60,035 nucleotides of DNA from an uncultured Kiritimatiellota bacterium (GTDB lineage Bacteria; Verrucomicrobiota; Kiritimatiellia; RFP12; DVOR01), in NCBI GenBank assembly GCA_944389585.1, contig CALXMW010000011.1, positions 1 to 60,035 on the forward strand, in the 5' to 3' direction. Shown piece by piece: positions 51,115-58,949 of the stretch (position 1 is its first letter; each line of letters starts with the position of its first letter). The translations under genes and the position numbers were made by a program. The notes under the pieces are model-generated. The model was given only the letters and a program-made list of their open reading frames with translations, was not told the origin of the DNA and made no database searches.

Positions 51115-51518
51115 GCGCCCTCCCCGCGGAAATCCAGCACCTCCACCGCGCCCCCGCGCCGCCGCGTCCGCGACACCTGGCGCACGCGCCCCGCCTCGTC
51201 GAACCGGATCAGCACGTCGTCCGCCGCCACCGTCCGCGACCACCTGAAGATGGGCGAGACGATGTACCCCACCTTCAGCTCAAACGTCTTCGTGTCCGTC
51301 GAAAGCCAATGCAACGCCTCCGCCGAGACATACGCCGGCGCGTCGTCCGCCCGCCCCACCGGCGGCGGCATCCCCAGGCGCTCCGCCACCTCCCGGAAGG
51401 TCGTCTGCCCCGGCACGATCCACCCCGTCTCCAGCTCCGCCACCTCCGGGTTCGTGCGCACCCGCGAGAACGAACACCCCGCGCACAGTGCCACCGCCAG
51501 CAACCACGCCGCGCGCAT
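51111..51518 (-). CDS. Small lipoprotein, second of three BamE/SmpA-like paralogues
   Basis: A 135-residue protein with lipobox LLAVALCAGC. It continues with TGWIVPGQTTFREVAERLGM, which parallels the G-Q-T...V...LG helix of BamE/SmpA proteins, and a beta region (TFELKVGYIVSPIF, VLIRFDEAGRVRQV). The shared VPGQT motif with the preceding lipoprotein points to gene duplication. The start at 51518 follows the stop of the preceding gene by two bases. Confidence 0.65.
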   Translation of the reverse strand: MRAAWLLAVALCAGCSFSRVRTNPEVAELETGWIVPGQTTFREVAERLGMPPPVGRADDAPAYVSAEALHWLSTDTKTFELKVGYIVSPIFRWSRTVAADDVLIRFDEAGRVRQVSRTRRRGGAVEVLDFRGEGA

Positions 51519-51520
51519 CG

Positions 51521-51901
51521 TCACGCTCCGAAGGGCCAGGTCTCCCACGCCGTCTCCGGCGCCGGCGAGGCCTCCACGTGCCGCACCACCCCCGCCTCGT
51601 CCGTGAAGACGTAGACCGCTGAGAAGGCCGAGTTCGTCTTGCTCAGGGTGAAGAGGATCAGCGTGAACCCCTCCGTCTTGGCGTCGCCGTACGAGAAGGC
51701 GTAAATCAACCGCCCGTCGCGCAGCGGGATCACCGAGGTCGGCACCCGCCCCATGATATCAGGCAGCTCCTCGGCCCGCGTCTGCCCCGGCACGATCGCC
51801 TCGGCGCGCGCCGCCACCCCCGCGTCGTTCACCAACGCCCGGTTCCAAATGCACCCGCCCAACAGCGGCAAGGCAGCCACCAACAACAAAAGACGCTTCA
51901 T
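51521..51901 (-). CDS. Small lipoprotein, first of three BamE/SmpA-like paralogues
   Basis: A 126-residue protein with a clear lipoprotein signal (MKRLLLLVAALPLLGGC). The mature part has AEAIVPGQTRAEELPDIMG, followed by strands LIYAFSYG, FTLILFTLSK and AVYVFTDEAGVVRHVE. The VPGQT stretch is shared with the second paralogue. A TATACT box at 51908-51913 ends six bases before the ATG, and AGGAG lies too close to be a normal ribosome site, so this operon may start leaderless. Confidence 0.65.
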   Translation of the reverse strand: MKRLLLLVAALPLLGGCIWNRALVNDAGVAARAEAIVPGQTRAEELPDIMGRVPTSVIPLRDGRLIYAFSYGDAKTEGFTLILFTLSKTNSAFSAVYVFTDEAGVVRHVEASPAPETAWETWPFGA

Positions 51902-51972
51902 GCTCCTAGTATACCACACCCCGCCCGCGACGGCTCCGGGGACCTTCCAAAGCCGCTTTATCCGTTCTACCT

Positions 51973-53532
51973 TTATTGTCGTTTTTGGCGGAAGCGTTCA
52001 GGCAATCTCGAGCGCACCCGTGCCAACACAAACTGCCGCTCTTCCGCGTCAAGCACCACGAACCAGACCAACGGCAGGAAAATCGCCTCCGCCACAAGCG
52101 TTGTCACCCCAATGCGCCAGATGGAGGGGCCCATGAACAGGTGCGGCAACACCGCCATCGCCCCCGCCGCCGCCGCCGCGACACCAACGGGAAAAACCAC
52201 GCGGAAGACCCAATGACGAAGCCCCATGCCGACCAGAAGGCGTGCGAAGAAGGCACGCGCACCCGCATGAAGAATGGCGATGAACGCATAACTGAAACCG
52301 ATGGCATAGACGCCCCATCCATTGGCGACCAGAAGCCACGCCAGGAAGAAGGTCATGAACATGACGCTGCCGGCGACAAGTTGGAAGTCACGGATTTTGC
52401 CGTTGGCCAGGACGGCGGACATCTGCCCGATGGAGATGGTGTCCGCCAGCAGCCCCACCATCATTGCCAGGCAGAGGCCGACCGTGTACGCGGGGGGCTC
52501 CCGCAACCAGAGCTTGATGACGTGCTCCAATTCCAACGACAACGGCAGGAGGAAAAGCAAGGAAAGCACCGCACCCAGTTTGCACGCGCGGAAGGCCATC
52601 TTTCGCATGAGCACCCGGTCGCCCGCGCCGCAGGCTGTGGTGATGGCGGGGAGCAACGCCCCTGTCATGGCGGACGAGAGGGTGTTCGCATGCCCATTCA
52701 CCGAATTGGCCACAGACATCGCCGCATTGACCTGCGGGCCAAAGAACTTGTTGACGAGCACCGCGATGCCTTGGCCGCGGAGGAGGTGGGCAAGCGCGCC
52801 ATAGAGTTGCCATCCCGCGAAGTCGCCCAGTTGTCGGAAGTGTCGCCAACTCCAACAGTAGCAGAGCCTGAAGCGGCACTCCGGGAAGATCGCCCGTGCC
52901 CGAAGGCAGATGATGACCTGCGGCACCACCGAGAGCAGACAGGTCCAGAGCGCGTAGCGCGTCAGCCAATCGCCGGGGTGCGACACCATGAACCAGAGGA
53001 AGGCCACGTTCAGCGTCGTCGTCACGAAACTGTAAATCGTCAGCTCCGCGATGTATTGCTTGGCCGTGTACATGGCCGTGTAGGGCACATTCACCATCCC
53101 CACGAAACAGGAGACGCAGACAAAGCGGAAGACCCACTCGCAGGCCTCCACCCGATCTGGCGGAATGGTCAGCCATTCGCGCACCGCCCACATCCCCAGC
53201 GGGTAGCCCACCACGATCAGCGCACATGGCACCGCCGTGTGGATGAGCACCGCGATGCTGAACCACCGGCGGCACTCCTCCAGTCCCTCTGCGGGCCGCG
53301 TCTTCGCCATCCCAACGGAATAGGCATAGAAGCGTGAGATGGAATAGGAGAGCCAACTGTTGAAGAAGGCGATAAAGGCGGTGAGCCCGCCGACCACGCC
53401 CATCAGGCCGTAATCCGTCTGGCCCAGGGCCATGAGCACCCATCGCCCCGCAAAGAGCCCACAGACCAATGCGTAGACCGACCGCCCATAGGTGGCCAAC
53501 GTGTTGAGGATGATGCGTTTGCTTTCCGTCAT
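51973..53532 (-). CDS. Polysaccharide flippase (Wzx/MATE-like)
   Basis: A 519-residue membrane protein with about 12-14 hydrophobic segments. The N-terminus (RIILNTLATYGRSVYALVCG, then DYGLMGVVGGLTAFIAFFN) is typical of O-antigen/capsule flippases of the MOP superfamily. It would move a lipid-linked oligosaccharide across the inner membrane. Its ATG overlaps the CapA-like gene stop by four bases. Glycosyltransferases and a Wzy are not adjacent. The ~70 bases after it hold no clear terminator. Confidence 0.85.
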   Translation of the reverse strand: MTESKRIILNTLATYGRSVYALVCGLFAGRWVLMALGQTDYGLMGVVGGLTAFIAFFNSWLSYSISRFYAYSVGMAKTRPAEGLEECRRWFSIAVLIHTAVPCALIVVGYPLGMWAVREWLTIPPDRVEACEWVFRFVCVSCFVGMVNVPYTAMYTAKQYIAELTIYSFVTTTLNVAFLWFMVSHPGDWLTRYALWTCLLSVVPQVIICLRARAIFPECRFRLCYCWSWRHFRQLGDFAGWQLYGALAHLLRGQGIAVLVNKFFGPQVNAAMSVANSVNGHANTLSSAMTGALLPAITTACGAGDRVLMRKMAFRACKLGAVLSLLFLLPLSLELEHVIKLWLREPPAYTVGLCLAMMVGLLADTISIGQMSAVLANGKIRDFQLVAGSVMFMTFFLAWLLVANGWGVYAIGFSYAFIAILHAGARAFFARLLVGMGLRHWVFRVVFPVGVAAAAAGAMAVLPHLFMGPSIWRIGVTTLVAEAIFLPLVWFVVLDAEERQFVLARVRSRLPERFRQKRQ

Positions 53533-54767
53533 GGGCAGCCTGCCTCGTACTCCTCAGCCACCTCCACTGCGCCCCGCGTGCCACGGAACTGGTTGACCAC
53601 CGCCTCATTCTCCATCACCAGAAGTTCCCGCTCTTCGGGGTCGATGAGCTGTCCCAACAGCGTCGGCACCGGAACCGTCCGCGCCACGCCATCCGCCCCC
53701 ACCACGGATTTGAGCACAGAGAAGGACATTCGCGCAATGGACTTGTCCGCCCGGCTCACCCACACGTGCAACGCCACGGAATACTCCGCCAACACGTTCG
53801 GGATGAACCACCCCACGCCTGGCGTGTAGGTGAAGTTGCCCAGCGCATAACTCACCCACGTCCCATTCGGGAGGCGCTCGAGGCAAAGCGGCTTATGGGC
53901 GTGCTCCGCCAAAATCAAATCCGCCCCGGCCTCCGCAATCCACCGCACCGTGGCACGCTCGTACTGGCCTGGCGCGGGATTGTACTGTCCCCCCACGTGC
54001 GCCATCACCACCACAAAGTCCGCGACCTCCTTGGCGCGGCGGATTTTCTCCGTGAACGCGCGGATGTACGCCTCGTGCGCCGCCGCCCCCACTTCCCCTG
54101 CAGGCACATTGTCCGGCACCGGGCGCAGATCCGGCGGCCGCGGGAGCCCATGCCGCAATACGGACAGCGCTTCGCGTACCCGTCGCGGCGTTACCTTGCG
54201 CATGGCCCGGCGCCACAACGGCCACGGCCTCCCCGGCGGCGGGTTCGGCGGTTGCGGCCGCAACAGGCTTACGCGCCACGTCTCCCCCTCCGGCAAGCAC
54301 ATTCGCCCATATTCCGAGTTCGTGCCATACGTCGCGCACAGGATGGCGACGCGCACGCCGCTTATCTCTTTGACGAAGACCCGCCCGGCGTCCGCCTCCG
54401 TCAGAAACGTTCCGTCGTGGTCAAGCCCCAGGGTGTCCAAGTTGCGGATGGTCGCCTCCAACCCCGCCACCCCACGATCCAGGCAATGGTTGTTCGCCGT
54501 CGAAAGGAAGCCGACACCCAGTGTCTTCAACGCCTCGGCGAAGGCCGTCGGCGCGTTGAAGACCGGCTCCGCCCCCCGCGCCAACCCCAAGGTCTCCCCC
54601 GCCAACGGGGTCTCAAGGTTGGCGAGGACGTAATCCGCCCCCCGCACGACCGGCGCGGCGGCTGCCACGGTCTCCGCATACGTTTTGCCGAGGGCGTGCA
54701 GGCGCCCCATCTGCGCCCCATAGCATAGGCAATCCCCTAGGCACGTCAGCCGAATGCAATCGTTCAT
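53529..54767 (-). CDS. CapA/PGA-cap family metallophosphatase-like protein
   Basis: A 412-residue protein with the calcineurin-like fold of CapA (poly-gamma-glutamate and capsule proteins). Motifs: TCLGDCLCYGA, YVLANLETPLAG, FLSTANNHCLDRG, VVVMAHVGGQYNP, ILAEHAHKPLCLERL and YALGNFTYTP. There is no N-terminal membrane anchor, unlike many CapA proteins. A GAGGGAG-type ribosome site precedes the start. It lies between the PP-loop gene and a flippase, so it probably acts on an envelope polymer. Confidence 0.85.
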   Translation of the reverse strand: MNDCIRLTCLGDCLCYGAQMGRLHALGKTYAETVAAAAPVVRGADYVLANLETPLAGETLGLARGAEPVFNAPTAFAEALKTLGVGFLSTANNHCLDRGVAGLEATIRNLDTLGLDHDGTFLTEADAGRVFVKEISGVRVAILCATYGTNSEYGRMCLPEGETWRVSLLRPQPPNPPPGRPWPLWRRAMRKVTPRRVREALSVLRHGLPRPPDLRPVPDNVPAGEVGAAAHEAYIRAFTEKIRRAKEVADFVVVMAHVGGQYNPAPGQYERATVRWIAEAGADLILAEHAHKPLCLERLPNGTWVSYALGNFTYTPGVGWFIPNVLAEYSVALHVWVSRADKSIARMSFSVLKSVVGADGVARTVPVPTLLGQLIDPEERELLVMENEAVVNQFRGTRGAVEVAEEYEAGCP

Positions 54768-54778
54768 CGGTATCTCCC

Positions 54779-56020
54779 TCAGAGACGCTTCCGGCCCCTA
54801 AGCCGTTCGAGAATGGGGTGGACGCGACGGCGGAGCCACTCGATTTTGGCGAGGCGGATGTAGCCTTCGCGGGCGATGGCGTGGAGTTTTTGCCCAAGGG
54901 GGATTTCGTCTTTGAGGGCGTCGTAGACGGGCTCTGTCATGGCGTCGCCGTCGGCGCCGATGTGTTGGCCGTAGAGCCAGCCGAGGTTTCGTGCGCGGCG
55001 CGCCTGGTAGGCCAAGACGTCGAAGACGTTGTCGAAGCGTTGCAGGCAGCCCAGCGCGTCGAGGGCGGTCAGAGTCCGCAGACATTTGCTGCAGTGACCG
55101 CAGTTTGGGCCGGTGTCCATCGTGCAGACGTGGAGATACTTCTGCGCCGGCGGCCAATCGGCCAGCTCCCGCTCCTTCTCAAAGCGCGTGATGGCCATAC
55201 CTTCGGAGTAAATCTGGAGCGTGCGGGTGGAGAAACAGTCCAGGGAAAGCAGTTCGTAGTGGTCCGAGGAGTGCCGCTCGTTGTCCCTGAGGGAGAAGGC
55301 CTCCTGAAGGTCGTACCCCGCCGAGGCGTAGAAGTAGACCTTCCAGAGCTTCTGCAGGGCGTAGATGGCGAAGCAACTGGAATAGGTGTGCGTGAGCAGG
55401 TGGTTCTGCTGGAAGGCCGCGGCCATGTTGGAATTGGAGACAATCAACTCAATGCCCATCTCCTTCGCGAACTGGCGCGCGTGCTCCGCCTGCCAGGTGT
55501 ATTGCCCCTTTCCTTCGATGTAGGCCCCGACGTTGTTCAGGCAGAGATGCGTCAGGGAAAGACCGGGATAGGGCGAGTGGGCGTAGTTCTTGACGACGTG
55601 GAGCGAATCGACCCCACAGGAGATGCCCGTGCCGACCCCACCCGCGTTCGCCATCGGCGCGTCGTCCATCGGCGCCTCGATGCGCGTCTCATGCATCGCC
55701 TTGCTGTTGCGAGCCAGGGAGGGGATAAGGTAGGTGCGGATCTGATAGAGCAATTGCGCGGAGACGGGGGCTTCGCAGACAATGTCCAGCCACTCGCGCT
55801 GGGCGAAGTTCAGCAGGCCGATAAGAAAGGCGTCCGACCGCTCCGCGCAGAGGTATTGCCCGTATTTCTCTTCCACCTCGAACCACAGCGGCCGCACGTC
55901 GCCCTCGCCGATGCGGATTTCCGCAATCAGTCGGGCCCGCCCGTTGCGGCATTCAATACGCGGTGAGCCGATTCTCATCGTCCGCACCTCCCGGGGCTCC
56001 CCCAGTTTCCTTTTGGCCAT
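54779..56020 (-). CDS. PP-loop ATPase-like protein of a surface-polysaccharide locus
   Basis: A 413-residue protein with a PP-loop (GTGISCGVDSLHVV, about residues 132-145) like those of ATP-dependent amidotransferases and QueC-like enzymes. A possible zinc site is CTMDTGPNCGHCSKCLRT. The N-terminal ~120 residues form a separate beta-rich domain. It may adenylate a carboxylate or carbonyl on a sugar precursor, but the substrate is unknown. Two starts compete: ATG 56020 with GGGAG 11 bases upstream, and ATG 55978 (MRIGSPRIEC) with a better GGGAGGT at seven bases. The structured leader lies directly upstream. Confidence 0.65.
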   Translation of the reverse strand: MAKRKLGEPREVRTMRIGSPRIECRNGRARLIAEIRIGEGDVRPLWFEVEEKYGQYLCAERSDAFLIGLLNFAQREWLDIVCEAPVSAQLLYQIRTYLIPSLARNSKAMHETRIEAPMDDAPMANAGGVGTGISCGVDSLHVVKNYAHSPYPGLSLTHLCLNNVGAYIEGKGQYTWQAEHARQFAKEMGIELIVSNSNMAAAFQQNHLLTHTYSSCFAIYALQKLWKVYFYASAGYDLQEAFSLRDNERHSSDHYELLSLDCFSTRTLQIYSEGMAITRFEKERELADWPPAQKYLHVCTMDTGPNCGHCSKCLRTLTALDALGCLQRFDNVFDVLAYQARRARNLGWLYGQHIGADGDAMTEPVYDALKDEIPLGQKLHAIAREGYIRLAKIEWLRRRVHPILERLRGRKRL

Positions 56021-56030
56021 AATAAAGCAC

Positions 56031-56161
56031 GCTCCCTTTCATCTATCTACCCTGCGGCCTTAGGACAGCCTTGAACGGATACATGAAAGGGAACGCGCCA
56101 ATGGATGGCGCGCTCCGTCAAACATGGTGCCGTTCATGAAAGGTCCTAAGTTTCAGGGTAG
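56031..56161 (-). promoter_or_regulatory. Structured 5' leader with alternative pairings upstream of the PP-loop/CapA/flippase genes
   Basis: As minus-strand RNA, CTACCCTG and CTTAGGAC (56161-56143) pair with GTCCTAAG and CAGGGTAG (56066-56047), enclosing TGAACGG/CCGTTCA and an apical CGCGCCA/TGGCGCG hairpin. Together this is a ~115-base elongated stem. Inside it, GTTCCCTTTCAT (56094-56083) is complementary over 12 bases, one G-U, to ATGAAAGGGAGC (56042-56031). The latter contains the only Shine-Dalgarno-like sequence before ATG 56020. The two folds exclude each other in part. No homologous known riboswitch is recognised; a decayed inverted-repeat element is an alternative. Confidence 0.6.
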
Positions 56162-56169
56162 CAACCTTG

Positions 56170-56186
56170 TTTGCGCAAAGCGCAAG
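56170..56186. promoter_or_regulatory. Palindromic site upstream of the structured leader
   Basis: TTTGCGCAAA (56170-56179) is a perfect 10-base palindrome that overlaps a second inverted repeat, TTGCGCAAAGCGCAAG. It lies just upstream (on the minus strand) of the leader hairpin and may be an operator or part of a promoter region. Evidence is symmetry only. Confidence 0.35.
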
Positions 56187-56225
56187 AAACGATGGCTCAT
56201 CCCATCGCGTGCCGGACATGATAGC

Positions 56226-56250
56226 AAACCCCGCGCGGCGGCGCACGGGG
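56226..56250 (-). terminator. Weak intrinsic terminator after larE
   Basis: On the minus strand CCCCGTGCGC (56250-56241) can pair with GCGCGGGG (56236-56229), followed by only TTT before GCTATC. It lies 26 bases after the larE stop. The T run is short, so some read-through into the PP-loop operon is possible. Confidence 0.45.
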
Positions 56251-56275
56251 TGGGGGTGGGGAGGGTGGGGCGGCG

Positions 56276-57079
56276 TCAGGCGTCGAAGGAGCCGGAGCGG
56301 AAGCCCGCGAGGTCGAGGGCGACGTGCCGGTAGCCGAGGGGGCGGAGGGCGGCGAGGAGGGCCTCGCGGCGCTCGAGGGCCAGGGGGAGCATCTCGGCGG
56401 GCACCTCAATCCGGGCAAGGCCGGCGTGGTCGCGCAGGCGCAGGTCGCGCGCCTCGGGGAGAAGGCCGCGGAGGGCGTCCTCGCCGGCTTCGACGCGGCG
56501 GAGGGCCGCTTCGTCCAGCCGCGTGCCGTAGGGGAAGCGGGTGGCCAGGCAGGGGGTGGCGGGGCGGCCCGCCGCCGGCACGCCGAACGCGCGGCCCACG
56601 GCGCGGACGGCCGCTTTGCCGAGGCCCAGCTCGGCGAGGGGCGAGCGGATGCCCAGCTCGTCGAGGGCACGGAGGCCGGGGCGGTTCGCGGCGCGGCGGT
56701 CGTCGGCGTTGGTGCCGTCGATAAGCAGGGCGAACCCTTCGGCCTCGGCGCGCAACCGATCCATCATGAGGCGTTTGCAGGCGTAACACCGCCCGGGGGC
56801 GTTCGCGGCGACCTCGGGCAACGCCAGCGGGTCGGCCGGGACGTCCCGCCACGGCACGCCTAGGCGCATGGCCAAGGCGCGGGCCTCCTCCCCTTCGCCG
56901 CGGCGTTGGAGGGGGGTGCGGAGGGTGAGGGCCAGGCAACGGAAGGGACTTTCGCGGCGGAGCGCGGCAAGCGCGCCCAAGAGCGCGGCGCTGTCCGCCC
57001 CGCCGGAGAAGGCCAGCGCCACGCCGCCGGCGGCGTGCGGGCGGAGCCAGGCGAGGAGGCGCGTGGCGTCTTCAGTCAT
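56276..57079 (-). CDS. larE: LarE, ATP-dependent sacrificial sulfur transferase
   Basis: A 267-residue LarE, which adenylates the pyridinium dicarboxylate and donates sulfur for the nickel-pincer nucleotide (NPN) cofactor. The PP-loop is FSGGADSAALLGAL. Conserved stretches: GRCYACKRLMMDRL, LIDGTNADDR, NRPGLRALDELGIRSPLAE, and PCLATRFPYGTRLD, whose Cys matches the sacrificial cysteine of single-Cys LarE proteins. It overlaps larC by eight bases. Confidence 0.93.
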   Translation of the reverse strand: MTEDATRLLAWLRPHAAGGVALAFSGGADSAALLGALAALRRESPFRCLALTLRTPLQRRGEGEEARALAMRLGVPWRDVPADPLALPEVAANAPGRCYACKRLMMDRLRAEAEGFALLIDGTNADDRRAANRPGLRALDELGIRSPLAELGLGKAAVRAVGRAFGVPAAGRPATPCLATRFPYGTRLDEAALRRVEAGEDALRGLLPEARDLRLRDHAGLARIEVPAEMLPLALERREALLAALRPLGYRHVALDLAGFRSGSFDA

Positions 57080-58271
57080 GGTGTTCCCGCGCGGCGGCCT
57101 GGGCCAGGGCGAAGGCCTCGGGGAGGGGGAGCCCGGCGGCCTGGGCGGCGGCGCGGACGCTGTCGCATTCGGGGTAGACGCGCACGACGCCCGCGCCCTC
57201 GCACCGCTTCGCGGCGATGTCCCCGATGGGCGTGGCGAGGGTGACGGGGCGGCGCGCCATCACCGTCCGCGCGACGGGATAGGTGCGCACGCCGATGGTG
57301 GTGGTTTCGCGGAAGAGGGCCTGGGTGAGGGCCGGCACGCGCGGCGCGTCGGCCAGCGCCTTGAGGATGTAGGCGGGGCGGCCTTTCTTCATCAGGCAGG
57401 GCACGAAGCAGACGTCGCGCGCGCCGAGGGCCAGCAGGCGCTCCGCGGCGGCGGCCATGACCTCGCCGGTACAGTCGTCAAGGTTCGCCTCCACCGCCAC
57501 GATCTGCCCTTCGCCGGGCCCGTCGTCGCGGATGATGAGGGCGCGCAGGGCGTTGGGTGCGCCGAAGTCGCGCTTGCCCAGGCCCACGCCGACCCGCTCG
57601 ACCACGAAGGGCGCGGGGAGCGCGGTGTGCGTGCGCAACGCCGCGGCCAGGGCGATGCCGGTGGGGGTGACGCGCTCGCCGCGCACGGCCGTCAGCTCCA
57701 GCGCGATGGCGTGGGCTTGGGCGACGTTGAGCGTGGCGGGCACGGGCACGGGGAGCTCGCCGTGGGCGCAGGTGACGGTGCCGGAGCCTTCGCAGAGGCG
57801 CGTGACCACGCAGCCGTCGAGGCGCAGGTCGTCGAAGAGGACGGCCGCGCCGACGATGTCGGCGATGGAGTCCAGTGCGCCGACCTCATGGAAGTGGATG
57901 TCCTCGACGGGGCGGCCGTGGGCCTTGGCCTCGGCTTCGGCGACGATGCGGAAGGCGCGCTCGGCGAGGGTGCGCGCGCCCTCGCTCATCGGCAGGTGGG
58001 CGAGCACGTGCGCCACGTCGGCCAAATTGCGGTGTTCGTGGTGATGGTGGCCGCCCGCGGGGTGGGGGCGCCCGGGCAGGCGCACGTCGAAGTCGCACCC
58101 GGCCAGGCCGTGCGAGGTTTTGCGGGAGACTGCGTAGGCGAGGCCCTCGCGGGCCAGGGGGGCGAGGGCGGCGTCGAGTTTTGCGCGGTCGGCGCCGAGG
58201 TCGAGGAGTGCGGCCACGGCCATGTCGCCGCTGATGCCGCAGGCGCCGTCGAGGTAGAGGAGTCTGCTCAT
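57072..58271 (-). CDS. larC: LarC, nickel insertion enzyme (CTP-dependent cyclometallase)
   Basis: A 399-residue LarC, which inserts nickel into the pincer cofactor. The N-terminus LYLDGACGISGDMAVAALLD is diagnostic. A His-rich loop (RPHPAGGHHHHEHRN) follows the first domain. Later motifs are DIHFHEVGALDSIADIVGA, VTPTGIALAAAL, and VAVEANLDDCTGEVMA. In Lactobacillus plantarum LarC is made by a programmed frameshift between two frames; here it is one continuous frame. It overlaps larB by four bases. Confidence 0.94.
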   Translation of the reverse strand: MSRLLYLDGACGISGDMAVAALLDLGADRAKLDAALAPLAREGLAYAVSRKTSHGLAGCDFDVRLPGRPHPAGGHHHHEHRNLADVAHVLAHLPMSEGARTLAERAFRIVAEAEAKAHGRPVEDIHFHEVGALDSIADIVGAAVLFDDLRLDGCVVTRLCEGSGTVTCAHGELPVPVPATLNVAQAHAIALELTAVRGERVTPTGIALAAALRTHTALPAPFVVERVGVGLGKRDFGAPNALRALIIRDDGPGEGQIVAVEANLDDCTGEVMAAAAERLLALGARDVCFVPCLMKKGRPAYILKALADAPRVPALTQALFRETTTIGVRTYPVARTVMARRPVTLATPIGDIAAKRCEGAGVVRVYPECDSVRAAAQAAGLPLPEAFALAQAAAREHHD

Positions 58272-58948
58272 GGGGTTCGCTTTCGTTGGGCCAGGCGGAG
58301 GATGCGGCAGGCCATGACGGCGGCGCCGAAGCCGTTGTCGATGTTCACCACGGCCAGGCCTTCGGCGCAGGCGTTGAGCATGGAGAGGAGGGGCGCCAGG
58401 CCGTGGAAGGAGGCGCCGTAGCCCACGGAGGTGGGCACGGCCACGACGGGGGCCTCGACGAGCCCGGCCACGACGCTGCCGAGCGCGCCTTCCATCCCGG
58501 CCACGGCGATGACGACGTCCGCCGCGCGCACCTCGCCTAGGCGGCCGAGCAGGCGGTGGAGGCCGGCCACGCCCACGTCGTAGCAGCGGGTGACGTCCGC
58601 GCCGAGGAAGGCCGCCGTGCGGGCGGCCTCCTCGGCCACGGGCACGTCCGCCGTGCCGCCGGTGAGGACGATGACGCGCCCGAGGGTGGGCGCGGCGGGG
58701 CGCCCGAGGAGGAGCGTGCGGGCGGTGGCGTCGTATTCCGCCGCCAGCCCGGCCTCGGCGACGGCGCGGGCCTGTTCGGGCGAGCAGCGCGTGCCCAGGA
58801 CGCTTTGGCCGGCCTTGGCGAAAGCGCGGAGGATGTCCACGAGCTGCCCGGCGGTCTTGCCGGGGCAGTAGACGGTCTCGCCCATGCCGGTGCGGCGCGG
58901 GCGCGAGAGGTCGAGGCGGGCGAACCCGAGGTCGGCGTCGTCGTTCAT
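58268..58948 (-). CDS. larB: LarB, NaAD carboxylase/hydrolase for the nickel-pincer cofactor
   Basis: A 226-residue LarB, which carboxylates nicotinic acid adenine dinucleotide as the first NPN step. The C-terminal PurE-like domain is clear: IVLTGGTADVPVAEEAARTA, TRCYDVGVAGLHRLL, IAVAGMEGALGSVVAGL, and VAVPTSVGYGASFHGLAPLL. The start at 58948 follows the NikMN stop by one base; longer open frames upstream are antisense shadows. LarA, the racemase, is not in the window. Confidence 0.94.
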   Translation of the reverse strand: MNDDADLGFARLDLSRPRRTGMGETVYCPGKTAGQLVDILRAFAKAGQSVLGTRCSPEQARAVAEAGLAAEYDATARTLLLGRPAAPTLGRVIVLTGGTADVPVAEEAARTAAFLGADVTRCYDVGVAGLHRLLGRLGEVRAADVVIAVAGMEGALGSVVAGLVEAPVVAVPTSVGYGASFHGLAPLLSMLNACAEGLAVVNIDNGFGAAVMACRILRLAQRKRTP

Positions 58949-58949
58949 C

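Noticed and set aside
56031..56161. tRNA or known riboswitch.
   Set aside because: No cloverleaf, anticodon arm or recognised aptamer core; only extended hairpins.
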